A DNA stretch of 64,000 nucleotides, from positions 1 through 64,000 of the forward strand of contig NCGG01000016.1 of assembly GCA_002278855.1 (NCBI GenBank), in the 5' to 3' direction. The notes below the pieces were generated by a model. It was not told the DNA's origin and did no database searches. It saw only the letters and a list, made by a program, of their open reading frames with translations. Below, in pieces: positions 9,574 to 18,188 of the stretch (position 1 is the first letter of the stretch; each line of letters begins with the position of its first letter). Source of the stretch: Sphingomonadales bacterium 28-55-16 (GTDB lineage Bacteria > Pseudomonadota > Alphaproteobacteria > Sphingomonadales > Sphingomonadaceae). A program made the position numbers and the translations under genes.

Positions 9574-10841
9574 AGCCGGTCGCGCATCGCGTAATACAGC
9601 AAACCAAGCGTCGCCAGTGGCCGTGCCAGCCATTTCCCGCCGGGAAAGCGGCTATGCGGCAGATTAGCAAAAACGTCGAAGCGGGACATGGTGCCGACCA
9701 CAGCCTCCGCCATCAATTCACCTGTTAAAGTGGTTACAAGCGCGCCGTGGCCAGAGAAGCCATGGGCGTAAAAGATATTCCCCTTGCGGCCAATATGCGG
9801 CAACCGGTTCATGGTCACCCCCACCGCACCGCCCCATGCGAAATCGATCGGTGTTTGCGCGAGTGAAGGAAATACTTGCACCATATGCTTACGGACGAAC
9901 GCCGCGATGTCGCTGGGCGGTTGTTGGACATATTTCTCGCCGCCGCCAAAGATCAGGCGTTTATCCGCGCTTAGCCGGAAATAGTTCAACACGAACCGGC
10001 TGTCGGCAATCGCGGCATCGCTTGGCAGAAGTTGGTCGGCATGAGGTAACGAAGCAGTCGCGATGTTATAGTTCATGATCGGGACGGCATAGCTCTCAAG
10101 CTCCGGCGCGATATCACCTGTCCAATTGTCAGCCGCAATGACGACATGCTTGGCACTTACTAACCCTGCGCCTGCCGTTATCTCGACGTGTGATCCTTTA
10201 TCCGTTGGAGCTCGGGCAGCGGTATTTTCATAAATCCGCACACCAGCTTGAAGCGCAGCCTTTGCCAGTCCAAGCGCGTAATTCAGCGGATGGAAATGCC
10301 CGCCTTTGGGGTCATATACCCCGCCATGATAGCCACCACCGTTGATGTGGTCACCCATGTCCTCCGGCGCCACAACCTTAATGGATTCCCACCCAAATTC
10401 GCGGGACAAAAATTCTGCCTCGCGCTTCATGTCGTCGAAGTGCGCGGGTTTGAACGCCGCTTCCAAATGTCCAGATTTCAGATCGCAATTGATGTTGTGT
10501 TTTTCGATGCGATCATGAACACGCGCGCCGGCGCTCCACGCCAGATCAAAAATGGCCTGCGCCTGTTCGCGCCCGAATTCAGCGTCAATTTCTTGCATCG
10601 ACCAGCGCAGCCCGGGAATAAGTTGCCCGCCATTCCGGCCCGATGCGCCAAAGCCAATGGTCTGCGCCTCAAGCAATACGACCGACAAGCCTTTTTCGGC
10701 GCAGGCTAAGGCTGCAGACAAGCCCGTGAAGCCGCCGCCAATAACAACGACGTCGCAATCCAAAGCGGAACCAAGTGAACACTGGGTTTCCCAGGCATCA
10801 GCCGTCGCTCGATAATAGCTGTCATTCAACCGATCAGGCAT
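9570..10841 (-). CDS. puuB: FAD-dependent gamma-glutamylamine oxidoreductase (PuuB-like)
   Basis: This 423-residue DAO-family flavoenzyme has the dinucleotide-binding motif VVVIGGGFTGLSAA (31-44). It also has the GASGRNGGQLIPG signature seen in gamma-glutamylputrescine oxidase. The C-terminal flavin contact is HGFSGHGA. PuuB oxidises gamma-glutamylputrescine to the aldehyde, releasing ammonia and peroxide. It shares one base with the upstream ligase stop and overlaps the aminotransferase by four, so all are one transcript. The substrate is inferred from family and neighbours; other gamma-glutamylated amines are possible. Confidence 0.87.
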   Translation of the reverse strand: MPDRLNDSYYRATADAWETQCSLGSALDCDVVVIGGGFTGLSAALACAEKGLSVVLLEAQTIGFGASGRNGGQLIPGLRWSMQEIDAEFGREQAQAIFDLAWSAGARVHDRIEKHNINCDLKSGHLEAAFKPAHFDDMKREAEFLSREFGWESIKVVAPEDMGDHINGGGYHGGVYDPKGGHFHPLNYALGLAKAALQAGVRIYENTAARAPTDKGSHVEITAGAGLVSAKHVVIAADNWTGDIAPELESYAVPIMNYNIATASLPHADQLLPSDAAIADSRFVLNYFRLSADKRLIFGGGEKYVQQPPSDIAAFVRKHMVQVFPSLAQTPIDFAWGGAVGVTMNRLPHIGRKGNIFYAHGFSGHGALVTTLTGELMAEAVVGTMSRFDVFANLPHSRFPGGKWLARPLATLGLLYYAMRDRL

Positions 10842-12187
10842 TACACCCTCAACAACAAATGCTCACGCTCCCAGCTTGATACGACCGACTGGTAATTGAA
10901 CAACTCATAGTCCTTCACGGCATAGAAGATGTCAAAAAACTCTTCGCCCAGCAGATTACGCACCGGCTTACAGGCGCTGAACCGGTCCAACGCAGCCTCT
11001 AACGTGCGGGGCAAGGTGCGCGCACGGTTGTACGCGCTGCCCGTAATTGCCTTGGCCGGAACCATCCGTTCCACCATGCCAATATAGCCACACACCAACG
11101 AAGCAGCCATGGCAAGATATGGGTTGGAATCCGCCCCCGGCAGGCGGTTCTCGACGCGGCGGTTGGCCTTGTCCGAAATCGGCACGCGGAAACCGCAGCT
11201 TCGGTTGTCTTCGCCCCATTGGACGTTGATGGGCGCGGCGCTGTCGGGCCGCATCCGGCGGAAGCTGTTTACGTTGGGGGCCCAAAGCGGCGATATCTGT
11301 GGCATAAACTTCACAAGGCCAGCGATATAACTGCGGAACAGCGCGCTGTCCTTACCATTGGCGTTGGAGAAAAGATTTTTGCCCGTTTCAGCGTCCACCA
11401 CCGATTGGTGAATATGCATTGCGCTGCCCGGCTGCCCGGCCATGGGGTTCGCCATGAAAGTCGCATATACGCCATGCTGCTTGGCGACAGCCCGAACGGT
11501 TCGCTTAAACAGAAATACCTGATCCGCCAGCTTCAAAGGGTCGCCATGGACGAAGTTTACTTCAAGCTGTGCCGCGCCCATTTCGTGGATCATCGTATCG
11601 ATATCGAGGCCCATCAACTCACAATCATCATAAATATGGTCGATGATGTCTTCATATTCGTTCATCGCCTCCAACCCGTAAGGCTGGCTTGCCGTTTCGG
11701 CACGCCCGCTTGATCCCGTCGGTGGTACCAGCGGAAAGTCAGGGTCTACATTCTGGCTAACAAGGTAAAATTCAACCTCGGGCGCCATGATGGGTTTCCA
11801 CCCGCGTTGCGCATACATGTGCAATACTTTTTTCAATATTGTACGCGGCGCAATTTCCACCTCGGTTCCATCGCCATGCAATACGTCGGCGATGACAAAG
11901 GCTGTCGGCGATTTGAAACCCGGAGCGACGCAAATCGTTTCGGGGTCGGCAATCAGGATTTTATCCGGATCCTTGTCCCAAATATCAGCAATATCTTCGG
12001 GATAATGGCCATCAATGGTGCAGATGAATACGCTGCCCGGGATGCGCAGCGATTTATCACGGACCGAAGAGAGGAATTTTTTGGCCGGTAAAACCTTGCC
12101 CCGCTGTACCCCGTTTATGTCAGGCACGATGCACTCAACCTCATCGATTTTGTGCTCAGCGATCCAATTCGCAAGGTTGACGGACAT
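10841..12187 (-). CDS. puuA: Glutamine-synthetase-family gamma-glutamyl-amine ligase (PuuA-like), copy 2
   Basis: First gene of the amine operon, 448 aa. It has the family motifs: DINGVQRGKVLPAKKF near the N-terminus, FMANPMAGQPGSAMHIHQS in the active site, NSFRRMRPDSAAP, and RRVENRLPGADSNPYLA. It would activate glutamate with ATP and ligate it to a primary amine, the first step of the Puu pathway. Its sequence differs substantially from the ligase at the other end of the operon, so the two are not a recent duplication and probably act on different amines. It follows a strong hairpin and the TorF porin gene. Confidence 0.86.
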   Translation of the reverse strand: MSVNLANWIAEHKIDEVECIVPDINGVQRGKVLPAKKFLSSVRDKSLRIPGSVFICTIDGHYPEDIADIWDKDPDKILIADPETICVAPGFKSPTAFVIADVLHGDGTEVEIAPRTILKKVLHMYAQRGWKPIMAPEVEFYLVSQNVDPDFPLVPPTGSSGRAETASQPYGLEAMNEYEDIIDHIYDDCELMGLDIDTMIHEMGAAQLEVNFVHGDPLKLADQVFLFKRTVRAVAKQHGVYATFMANPMAGQPGSAMHIHQSVVDAETGKNLFSNANGKDSALFRSYIAGLVKFMPQISPLWAPNVNSFRRMRPDSAAPINVQWGEDNRSCGFRVPISDKANRRVENRLPGADSNPYLAMAASLVCGYIGMVERMVPAKAITGSAYNRARTLPRTLEAALDRFSACKPVRNLLGEEFFDIFYAVKDYELFNYQSVVSSWEREHLLLRV

Positions 12188-12221
12188 TGTGTATCACCAA
12201 TTTTGTGTAAGCCTGATAAGC

Positions 12222-12255
12222 GCATGCCGGACTTGAAAGGTCAAGCCCGGCATGC
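12222..12255 (-). repeat. Strong inverted repeat between torF-family gene and amine operon
   Basis: GCATGCCGG pairs with CCGGCATGC, and an inner CTTGA pairs with TCAAG, around a four-base loop. On the minus strand it lies 53 bases after the porin stop and 35 bases before the puuA-like ATG. No clear U-tract follows, so it is either a weak terminator, an mRNA-stabilising stem allowing partial read-through, or part of the operon leader. Confidence 0.6.
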
Positions 12256-12307
12256 ATCTATTTCGAAATGGACCTGTTTTACACAGGCTTTAGAAATCAA
12301 TAATGAA

Positions 12308-13033
12308 TTAGAAGCCGTAGCTTATCGAAAAGACGATGCCAGCTGCACTGTCTTTAAATGCGAATGTCGTTTGGCGGTTGGTGTCCACATAGGATGCACC
12401 AACGGTGAAGCCAGCAACCGCAGCGGTCAACCCAAGCGACCAATCCAGTTTCTGGCTACCAGCGCTGAACGCGCCGTCTTCAAGACCAACAGATCCCACA
12501 ATCGAAATAGGCGTATTCGGCACAGCAACAGAGGCGCTCGAAGCGACGTAAACATTATCGCTATTGCCGGTATTGTCCTGACTTGGAGCATAGCTCAATT
12601 GCAGGCCCAAATTTGCAGGGCCGACAGTCGAACCAAGCTTTCCAGTGAACTCAATATAATTGAGGCTCGATACACCGGGATACACATAATATGTTGCGCC
12701 GATATCATAGGTCACAGAATCGCCGCCGGCAAAACCAGCATAAAGATCAACTTCAACATCATCACCAGCGTTTTCCGCCAGATTAGAACCCCAAGCCCCA
12801 ACATACAGGCCGGATTCATGTTTAACGGTTACATAAGGCTGAACGGCAAAATCTGTATCGGACAACGAAACGCCACGGAACCGATAATCGGAAACACCCG
12901 CAACACCGCCGGTAACCGTAATCGGGCTAGACGCCTCTGCTGCGCCTTCTTCTTGCGCAAAGGCAGGCACCGAAATCGCCAGAGCGCTCATTGCAACGCT
13001 CATGCTTGCCAACTTCAAAATGGAATTACGCAT
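12308..13033 (-). CDS. TorF-family putative outer-membrane porin
   Basis: The 241-residue product has a clear signal peptide ending AFA-Q at about residue 26. It then has the TorF (TIGR02001/Gcw_chp) pattern GGVAGVSDYRFRGVSLSD, repeated amphipathic strands, and a terminal aromatic residue (SISYGF) typical of BAM substrates. It should form an outer-membrane beta-barrel. The start at 13033 has GGGG about 9 bases upstream; the longer frame has no signal peptide at its N-terminus. It sits directly before the amine operon on the same strand, suggesting uptake of the operon's amine substrates, though that is inference. Confidence 0.86.
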   Translation of the reverse strand: MRNSILKLASMSVAMSALAISVPAFAQEEGAAEASSPITVTGGVAGVSDYRFRGVSLSDTDFAVQPYVTVKHESGLYVGAWGSNLAENAGDDVEVDLYAGFAGGDSVTYDIGATYYVYPGVSSLNYIEFTGKLGSTVGPANLGLQLSYAPSQDNTGNSDNVYVASSASVAVPNTPISIVGSVGLEDGAFSAGSQKLDWSLGLTAAVAGFTVGASYVDTNRQTTFAFKDSAAGIVFSISYGF

Positions 13034-13387
13034 AATATTACCCCTTCTTAGGTACAATTGAACCGATACCAAAAGCATGCGCATTGCGCCGCCCTCGGCA
13101 GATGCCGTTCTCATCCCGCTTGATCTGGTTGCCTGCGCCATATTGCATATGTTTTTATTCGCGCGTCATTGTGCAGTTGCACAACAAACATCAAAGTTCG
13201 CACCAAGCAAGCCATTTTGTGACAATGCCACTGTCCTTTTTGGGTTATGTGACAAAACCGCAACAGTCTTTTGCGCGATACTGATGCCGATGCCATGAAG
13301 CGCACAATGGCGCATTATTATGGCGAATGCGTGATCTGCTGGGGCCGTTTTTGTTGGATCAACGCAGTTAAGATGCCTTTCACGCGT
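13034..13387. promoter_or_regulatory. Intergenic region upstream of the TorF porin
   Basis: This 354-base stretch has no supportable gene. It must hold the porin promoter on the minus strand and the 3' untranslated end of the Lrp gene. Two direct copies of TGTGACAA (around 13218-13225 and 13248-13255) lie 30 bases apart and could be half-sites for a regulator, but nothing identifies which one. Confidence 0.35.
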
Positions 13388-13858
13388 TTATGGATGAAAC
13401 AAACGCGGCGGGACGGTGCGGTTCACCACTTCGCGCAACGCAAAGGCCGTTTCGATGCGTGCCACTCGCGGCAATCGCGCAATTTCTTGGCGATGGATAA
13501 TCTCATAATCTTCAATCGAGGCGGCGCGCACCACCAACAAATAGTCATTTCGCCCGCTCATGAGGTTGCACCGAATGGTCGACGGGCTGTTCACGACCGC
13601 AGCTTCAAACGCGGCCATGGCCTCTTCGCTTTGGCTATCGAGCGTGATCGTGACCATCACCGTCGCCGACAAACCCAATTTGCGCAAGTTCACATCCGCG
13701 CGATAGCCACGCAATATGCCTTCGTCTTCCAATGCTTTTTGCCGACGCGCAGCAGCACTTGGCGATAACCCCGCCGCCTCGCCCAACTCCATTTGAGTCG
13801 CGCGACCATTTGCCACCAAAGCACCAAGTAATTTACGGTCGACCCGATCAAGTTGCAT
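13388..13858 (-). CDS. Lrp/AsnC-family transcriptional regulator
   Basis: This 156-residue protein has the family layout. The N-terminal winged helix-turn-helix covers LDRVDRKLLGALVANGRATQMELGEAAGLSPSAAARR. The C-terminal RAM effector domain includes the GRNDYLLVVRA strand. It is divergent from alanine dehydrogenase with a 131-base shared upstream region, the arrangement known for AldR/BkdR-type regulators that control ald in response to alanine. The start at 13858 is the one that begins the conserved domain; 15 extra upstream residues lack support. Autoregulation and control of ald are likely. Confidence 0.93.
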   Translation of the reverse strand: MQLDRVDRKLLGALVANGRATQMELGEAAGLSPSAAARRQKALEDEGILRGYRADVNLRKLGLSATVMVTITLDSQSEEAMAAFEAAVVNSPSTIRCNLMSGRNDYLLVVRAASIEDYEIIHRQEIARLPRVARIETAFALREVVNRTVPPRLFHP

Positions 13859-13989
13859 ATTATTTCTGCCTCTATGTAAAAGTACGACGAATATATGCGC
13901 CAATCCTATAAATAAGTCGAATCTTTGCGCAGTATCGGCGGCAGGACAATGCTATTTTTGCGTCAGACATATTTTCAGGAGCAGAAATC

Positions 13990-15117
13990 ATGCGTGTTGG
14001 CGTCCCAAGTGAAATCAAAGTTCATGAATATCGTGTTGGCCTTACCCCCGGTGCGGTCCGCGAATATGTTGCCGCCGGTCATCAAGTAACTGTGCAATCC
14101 GGCGCTGGCGCTGGCATTATGGCCAGCGACGATGCGTATCGCGCCGCCGGTGCCGACATCGCTGCAACAGCAGCTGAAATTTTCGCTGGCTGTGACATGA
14201 TCGTCAAGGTCAAGGAACCCCAGCCCAGCGAATGGGTTCAACTGCGTCGCGGTCAACTGCTCTTTACCTATCTGCACCTTGCGCCGGACCCTGAACAGGC
14301 AAAGGGCCTGATCGCAAGCGGATGTACCGCCATTGCGTATGAAACCGTCACCGATGACCGTGGTACCCTGCCCCTGCTTGCCCCCATGAGCGAAGTCGCT
14401 GGCCGCCTCGCCATTGAAGCCGCCGGCCAAGCGATGCGCCGCAGCGAAGGGGGCGCAGGCATTCTGCTGGGCGGCGTTCCGGGTGTGCCGGCTGGACGCG
14501 TTACTGTACTTGGCGGCGGTGTCGTTGGCACGCATGCGGCGCGCATGGCTGTTGGCTTGGGCGCTGAGGTGACCATCGTTGACCGCTCTATTCCGCGCTT
14601 GCGTCAACTTGACGAGATGTTCAGCGGGCGGGTCCGTACGCGCTATTCTACGCTTGAAACGATTGACCATGAAGTCAGCATTGCAGACGCTGTCATTGGC
14701 GCTGTGCTTATTCCGGGTGCAAGCGCACCGCGTCTTGTGACGCGCGAAATGCTCAAGCGCATGAAGCCGGGGTCAGTGCTGGTTGATGTCGCGATTGACC
14801 AAGGTGGCTGTTTCGAAACATCGCGGGCAACGACCCATGCCGAGCCGACTTATGTGGTCGACGGCATTATCCATTATTGCGTCGCCAACATGCCCGGCGC
14901 AGTGCCGCAGACGAGCGCGGCTGCCCTCAACAACGCCACTTTGCCATATGGACTTGCATTGGCAAACAAGGGCGTCGCAGCGCTTGAAAGCGGTACGGAA
15001 ACGGGTCGCGGATTGCTTGTCGGTTTGAACGTGCATCAGGGCAAGGTCACCAGCCAAGCCGTTGCCGAAAGTCTTAATCTAGAATTTGTCGCGCCGGTAA
15101 CCGCCCTCGCGGCGTGA
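13990..15117 (+). CDS. ald: Alanine dehydrogenase
   Basis: This 375-residue NAD-dependent enzyme interconverts L-alanine with pyruvate plus ammonia. The known active-site residues are in place: R15 (VHEYR), K75 (IVKVKEP) and H96 (TYLHLAPD). The Rossmann motif is LGGGVVGTHAA. GGAG lies 7 bases before the ATG. The divergent Lrp-type gene is probably its regulator. Together they allow alanine to be used as carbon and nitrogen source, adjoining the amine catabolism block. Confidence 0.97.
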   Translation: MRVGVPSEIKVHEYRVGLTPGAVREYVAAGHQVTVQSGAGAGIMASDDAYRAAGADIAATAAEIFAGCDMIVKVKEPQPSEWVQLRRGQLLFTYLHLAPDPEQAKGLIASGCTAIAYETVTDDRGTLPLLAPMSEVAGRLAIEAAGQAMRRSEGGAGILLGGVPGVPAGRVTVLGGGVVGTHAARMAVGLGAEVTIVDRSIPRLRQLDEMFSGRVRTRYSTLETIDHEVSIADAVIGAVLIPGASAPRLVTREMLKRMKPGSVLVDVAIDQGGCFETSRATTHAEPTYVVDGIIHYCVANMPGAVPQTSAAALNNATLPYGLALANKGVAALESGTETGRGLLVGLNVHQGKVTSQAVAESLNLEFVAPVTALAA

Positions 15118-15148
15118 CTTGATCGTTTGCCGGTGCTAACGGCGCGGC

Positions 15149-16165
15149 ATGGGTAAAGAGGGTCGCATTACTGCGCATCAGATTGCCGCGATGCTTGGGG
15201 TGTCACAGCCGACGGTTTCGCGCGCCTTGCGTGGTGATAAGAAAGTCAATGAAACCACACGCGCGCGTATCGTGGCGTTGGCGAACGAGCTTAATTATTC
15301 GGTTGACCATAATGCCCTGCGTCTGCGTACGCAGCAGACCTATTCCATCGCGCTCGTCATCTTGTGTCGGCGCGGCGAGAATAAGGCGAACATCAATCCG
15401 TTTTATCTATCGCTGCTCGGTTGCATCGCGGCATCGGCATCCGAACGCGGCTATAATTTGATTATCTCGTTTCAGGATACTCCCGCCAACTTCTTTGCCA
15501 ACTATACGGGCAGCCGGCAGGCCGATGGCCTTATCGTCATTGGCAGCGGCCAGAATGTTGAAGGCTGGCAATTTTTCGGCGAATATGCACGGTACGGGAC
15601 GCCCATGATCTGCTGGGGCGCGAGTAAAGAAGATCTGATTTCCATCAAGAGCGACAATGTGCAAGGCGCCCGCTTGGCCGTTAACCATTTGCTGCAAAGC
15701 GGTTGCAAGCATATTGCATATATAGGCCCGACCAACAGCGAGCAGCCGCAGTTTCAGGATCGGCTGACGACCTACATGGACGAAATGGCCAATAAGGCTA
15801 TGCAGCCCATTTGCCCGCCCCTGCCCGAAAATGCTGTGCGGGAGGACCAAGGCTATGCCGCGGTCAAAGGCCTGATCCACGACAAAATCGCTTTCGATAG
15901 TTTGTTTTGTGCAAACGACTTTATCGCGCTGGGCGCCATGCGGGCGCTTGACGAGCACAGCATTGTCATTGGGAAGGATGTCCGTGTTATCGGTTTTGAT
16001 GGCATCGCAACGGGCGCCTATGCGCAACCGCCGCTTACGACAATCGAGCAAGATTACGTCCAGGCCGGTGAAATGCTCGTGGAGGCGTTGATTGCGCTGT
16101 TGAACGGCGAAGCGCCTGGCACCACCCCTGTTCCGGTAAAGTTACTTGCGCGCGGAACAGCTTAG
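15149..16165 (+). CDS. LacI-family transcriptional regulator (orphan)
   Basis: This 338-residue protein has the LacI helix-turn-helix and hinge (ITAHQIAAMLGVSQPTVSRAL, about residues 7-27). A periplasmic-binding-protein-like sensor domain follows, containing HIAYIGPTN and the conserved VRVIGFDGI segment. It starts 31 bases after ald, so it may be partly cotranscribed. No sugar transport or catabolic gene is adjacent, so the effector is unknown. The operator and regulon are probably elsewhere, such as a distant TonB receptor locus. Confidence 0.9.
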   Translation: MGKEGRITAHQIAAMLGVSQPTVSRALRGDKKVNETTRARIVALANELNYSVDHNALRLRTQQTYSIALVILCRRGENKANINPFYLSLLGCIAASASERGYNLIISFQDTPANFFANYTGSRQADGLIVIGSGQNVEGWQFFGEYARYGTPMICWGASKEDLISIKSDNVQGARLAVNHLLQSGCKHIAYIGPTNSEQPQFQDRLTTYMDEMANKAMQPICPPLPENAVREDQGYAAVKGLIHDKIAFDSLFCANDFIALGAMRALDEHSIVIGKDVRVIGFDGIATGAYAQPPLTTIEQDYVQAGEMLVEALIALLNGEAPGTTPVPVKLLARGTA

Positions 16166-16345
16166 ACAGCCTTTGGTCTGCCTTTTTCTTGCGTGTGCAT
16201 CATTTGAGTGCGAAACCGTGACACAGACCAGACCTCAAAACGAGATGTAACAGGTAAGGCTGACGGGAACTTTGATGTCATGGCAGTGGAAAAATGGGAT
16301 CATGGCGCACACTTATTCTAGCGGGATGTTAAAAGGGCTGCTCAG

Positions 16346-17830
16346 ATGAGGAGCCTCAATATTCTGCTGCCGGTATTTTTGTTGTGCGGCTGTGGTGGAG
16401 AGCAATCACAGTCTGCACCGCCGGTTGTCATATCTCCAGCACCTACTGCGACCCCAACGCCAAGTCCTGCCCCTGCACCATTTGTTGCGCTCAAATTTGC
16501 ATATGAAGCGCATCGCTTTTCAAACCGCGATGTCGTGCCAGAATACACATATGCAGGCGTGGTTTATTCAGGCGGACTGGCTGGCATATTCCCGCAAGGA
16601 AGTATCAGCGTAGATTTCCAGCGTGATGGTTATCCCGAGGTCGTAGTGCCGCTCAATAAGGCGTACGGGACACCTGCATATGCCGCCATGCCCTATCTAC
16701 TTCTATCCAATGCAAACGGACGGTTAATGTATGATGCGGCGCATAATGCAGCCATGCCTTCTGTCTTCGGCGCAAGAAGGGCCGCAGTCTTGTCGGTAGG
16801 CGGCAAAAACGCGGCCTTCTTTGTCGCCCACAATGTATCCGGCGTTTATGGAGATCCAAAGGCGCACGGTTCTGCAATTCTGCTTGGGCAAAGGGCTGGT
16901 GCAGTAACGACGCTATTGGACGCCCTGCCGCGGATCACAACCAAGCAAGGCTTGCCAGACAACGCTACCGACGCGCACTCAATGGCAACAGGCGACATAA
17001 ATGGCGATGGCCTTGACGACATATTGATCGGGAATTGGAACCCATGGGGAGGTTTCCCGCCTACCATCTTGCTGCAAAGTCCGAGTGGCCAGTTTACCGC
17101 GTCTAGCGACAATTTTCCTGCATCCCTGCTGTCTGTGCCTTTAACAAACCCGAATTCTGAGGGCAATGAGAACAACAACTTACTGCTTGATCTGCATTTT
17201 GTCGACGTGAATGGAGACAAATACGCTGATCTGATTGCTGGCTTCGGCCATGGCTCCACGCCGAGCTTTTTGTTCATAAACCGGAACGGTCAATTCAGTT
17301 TTGAAGACCGAATTGCTCTGCCCCCAAGCGTGTATGGCATTAACACCAGCTTGCATATGGCGACAAAAAACGGCGACATTGATAATGATGGCGACCAAGA
17401 TCTGGTCATATTATACTCGCGATACGTGCCTTATTATGGCGGGAATTATATCCAGATTTTACGTAATGACGGCGGAAAGTTCACGGACACCACGGAAACT
17501 GCACTTCCCCAAGACCAGAGCTACATAATGGCCAAGCGGTTGGAGTGGTCATCTGATGTCTTCATGCGTGATCTTGACAAAGATGGGCTGGTCGACATCC
17601 TACACGGCCTTAATGACGGGCGCCTGATGGTCTATTTTAACAAGGGCGCAGGGCAATTCACCAGACTAACCACAACACTGCGCAACAACGCTGTCGGTCG
17701 ATTGGTTGCCGTTGACGACTTTAACGCAGACGGCAAACAGGAGCTGTCATATTTCGAATATACAGGTGGTTCGAGTACCGAAAACACCTTCGCCCTAACT
17801 GTTTACGAACTGGACTTTCAAAAGCCATAG
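16346..17830 (+). CDS. FG-GAP/VCBS-repeat lipoprotein
   Basis: This 494-residue protein begins with a lipoprotein-type signal (LLPVFLLCGCG, acylated Cys probably at about 15-17). A Pro/Ala/Thr linker follows (about 25-48). At least five calcium-loop motifs follow: GDINGDGLDD, VDVNGDKYAD, GDIDNDGDQD, RDLDKDGLVD and DDFNADGKQE. This is an integrin-alpha-like beta-propeller anchored by lipid. Such proteins bind ligands or polysaccharides, but no function can be assigned. It stands alone, 180 bases from LacI on one side and near tRNA-Tyr on the other. Confidence 0.82.
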   Translation: MRSLNILLPVFLLCGCGGEQSQSAPPVVISPAPTATPTPSPAPAPFVALKFAYEAHRFSNRDVVPEYTYAGVVYSGGLAGIFPQGSISVDFQRDGYPEVVVPLNKAYGTPAYAAMPYLLLSNANGRLMYDAAHNAAMPSVFGARRAAVLSVGGKNAAFFVAHNVSGVYGDPKAHGSAILLGQRAGAVTTLLDALPRITTKQGLPDNATDAHSMATGDINGDGLDDILIGNWNPWGGFPPTILLQSPSGQFTASSDNFPASLLSVPLTNPNSEGNENNNLLLDLHFVDVNGDKYADLIAGFGHGSTPSFLFINRNGQFSFEDRIALPPSVYGINTSLHMATKNGDIDNDGDQDLVILYSRYVPYYGGNYIQILRNDGGKFTDTTETALPQDQSYIMAKRLEWSSDVFMRDLDKDGLVDILHGLNDGRLMVYFNKGAGQFTRLTTTLRNNAVGRLVAVDDFNADGKQELSYFEYTGGSSTENTFALTVYELDFQKP

Positions 17831-17958
17831 TGACTGTTTCGGCTCCGTTGGCTGCTGTCAGTTGATTAAAGCCCCACGGTGGAAGCGCTCGGAGGTCCTG
17901 ATGCAAGCAAAGAGCAGCAATCTAATATATTGGTGCTGAAGTGGAATAAGAGCGTAAT

Positions 17959-18044
17959 TGGTGGACAGGGCTGGATTCGAACCAGCGTACGGAAAACCGG
18001 GCAGATTTACAGTCTGCTGCCTTTAACCACTCGGCCACCTGTCC
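17959..18044 (-). tRNA. tRNA-Tyr (GTA anticodon)
   Basis: The minus strand gives a full class II tRNA: acceptor GGACAGG pairing with CCTGTCC, discriminator A and an encoded CCA. The anticodon stem-loop is CAGACTGTAAATCTG with GTA. It has the long variable arm expected of bacterial tRNA-Tyr and a T-loop TTCGAAT. Confidence 0.97.
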
Positions 18045-18188
18045 ACATCTTCGACGGGGCATCATGTGTTCGCATGAGGGCCGGTCCCGCAGAAGAAGCA
18101 GCCCAATGGCGAAACGGCCCTTGCCTGTCAATGCCTCAAGTGGGAAAGGGGGCCAGAACATCCTCTTTTTAATTAACGGGTACATAAA

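Noticed and set aside
12152..13051. Plus-strand open frame of 299 codons opposite the TorF porin
   Set aside because: It is the antisense of a well-supported porin gene with a signal peptide and shows an Asn/Ile/Arg-rich composition typical of shadow frames.
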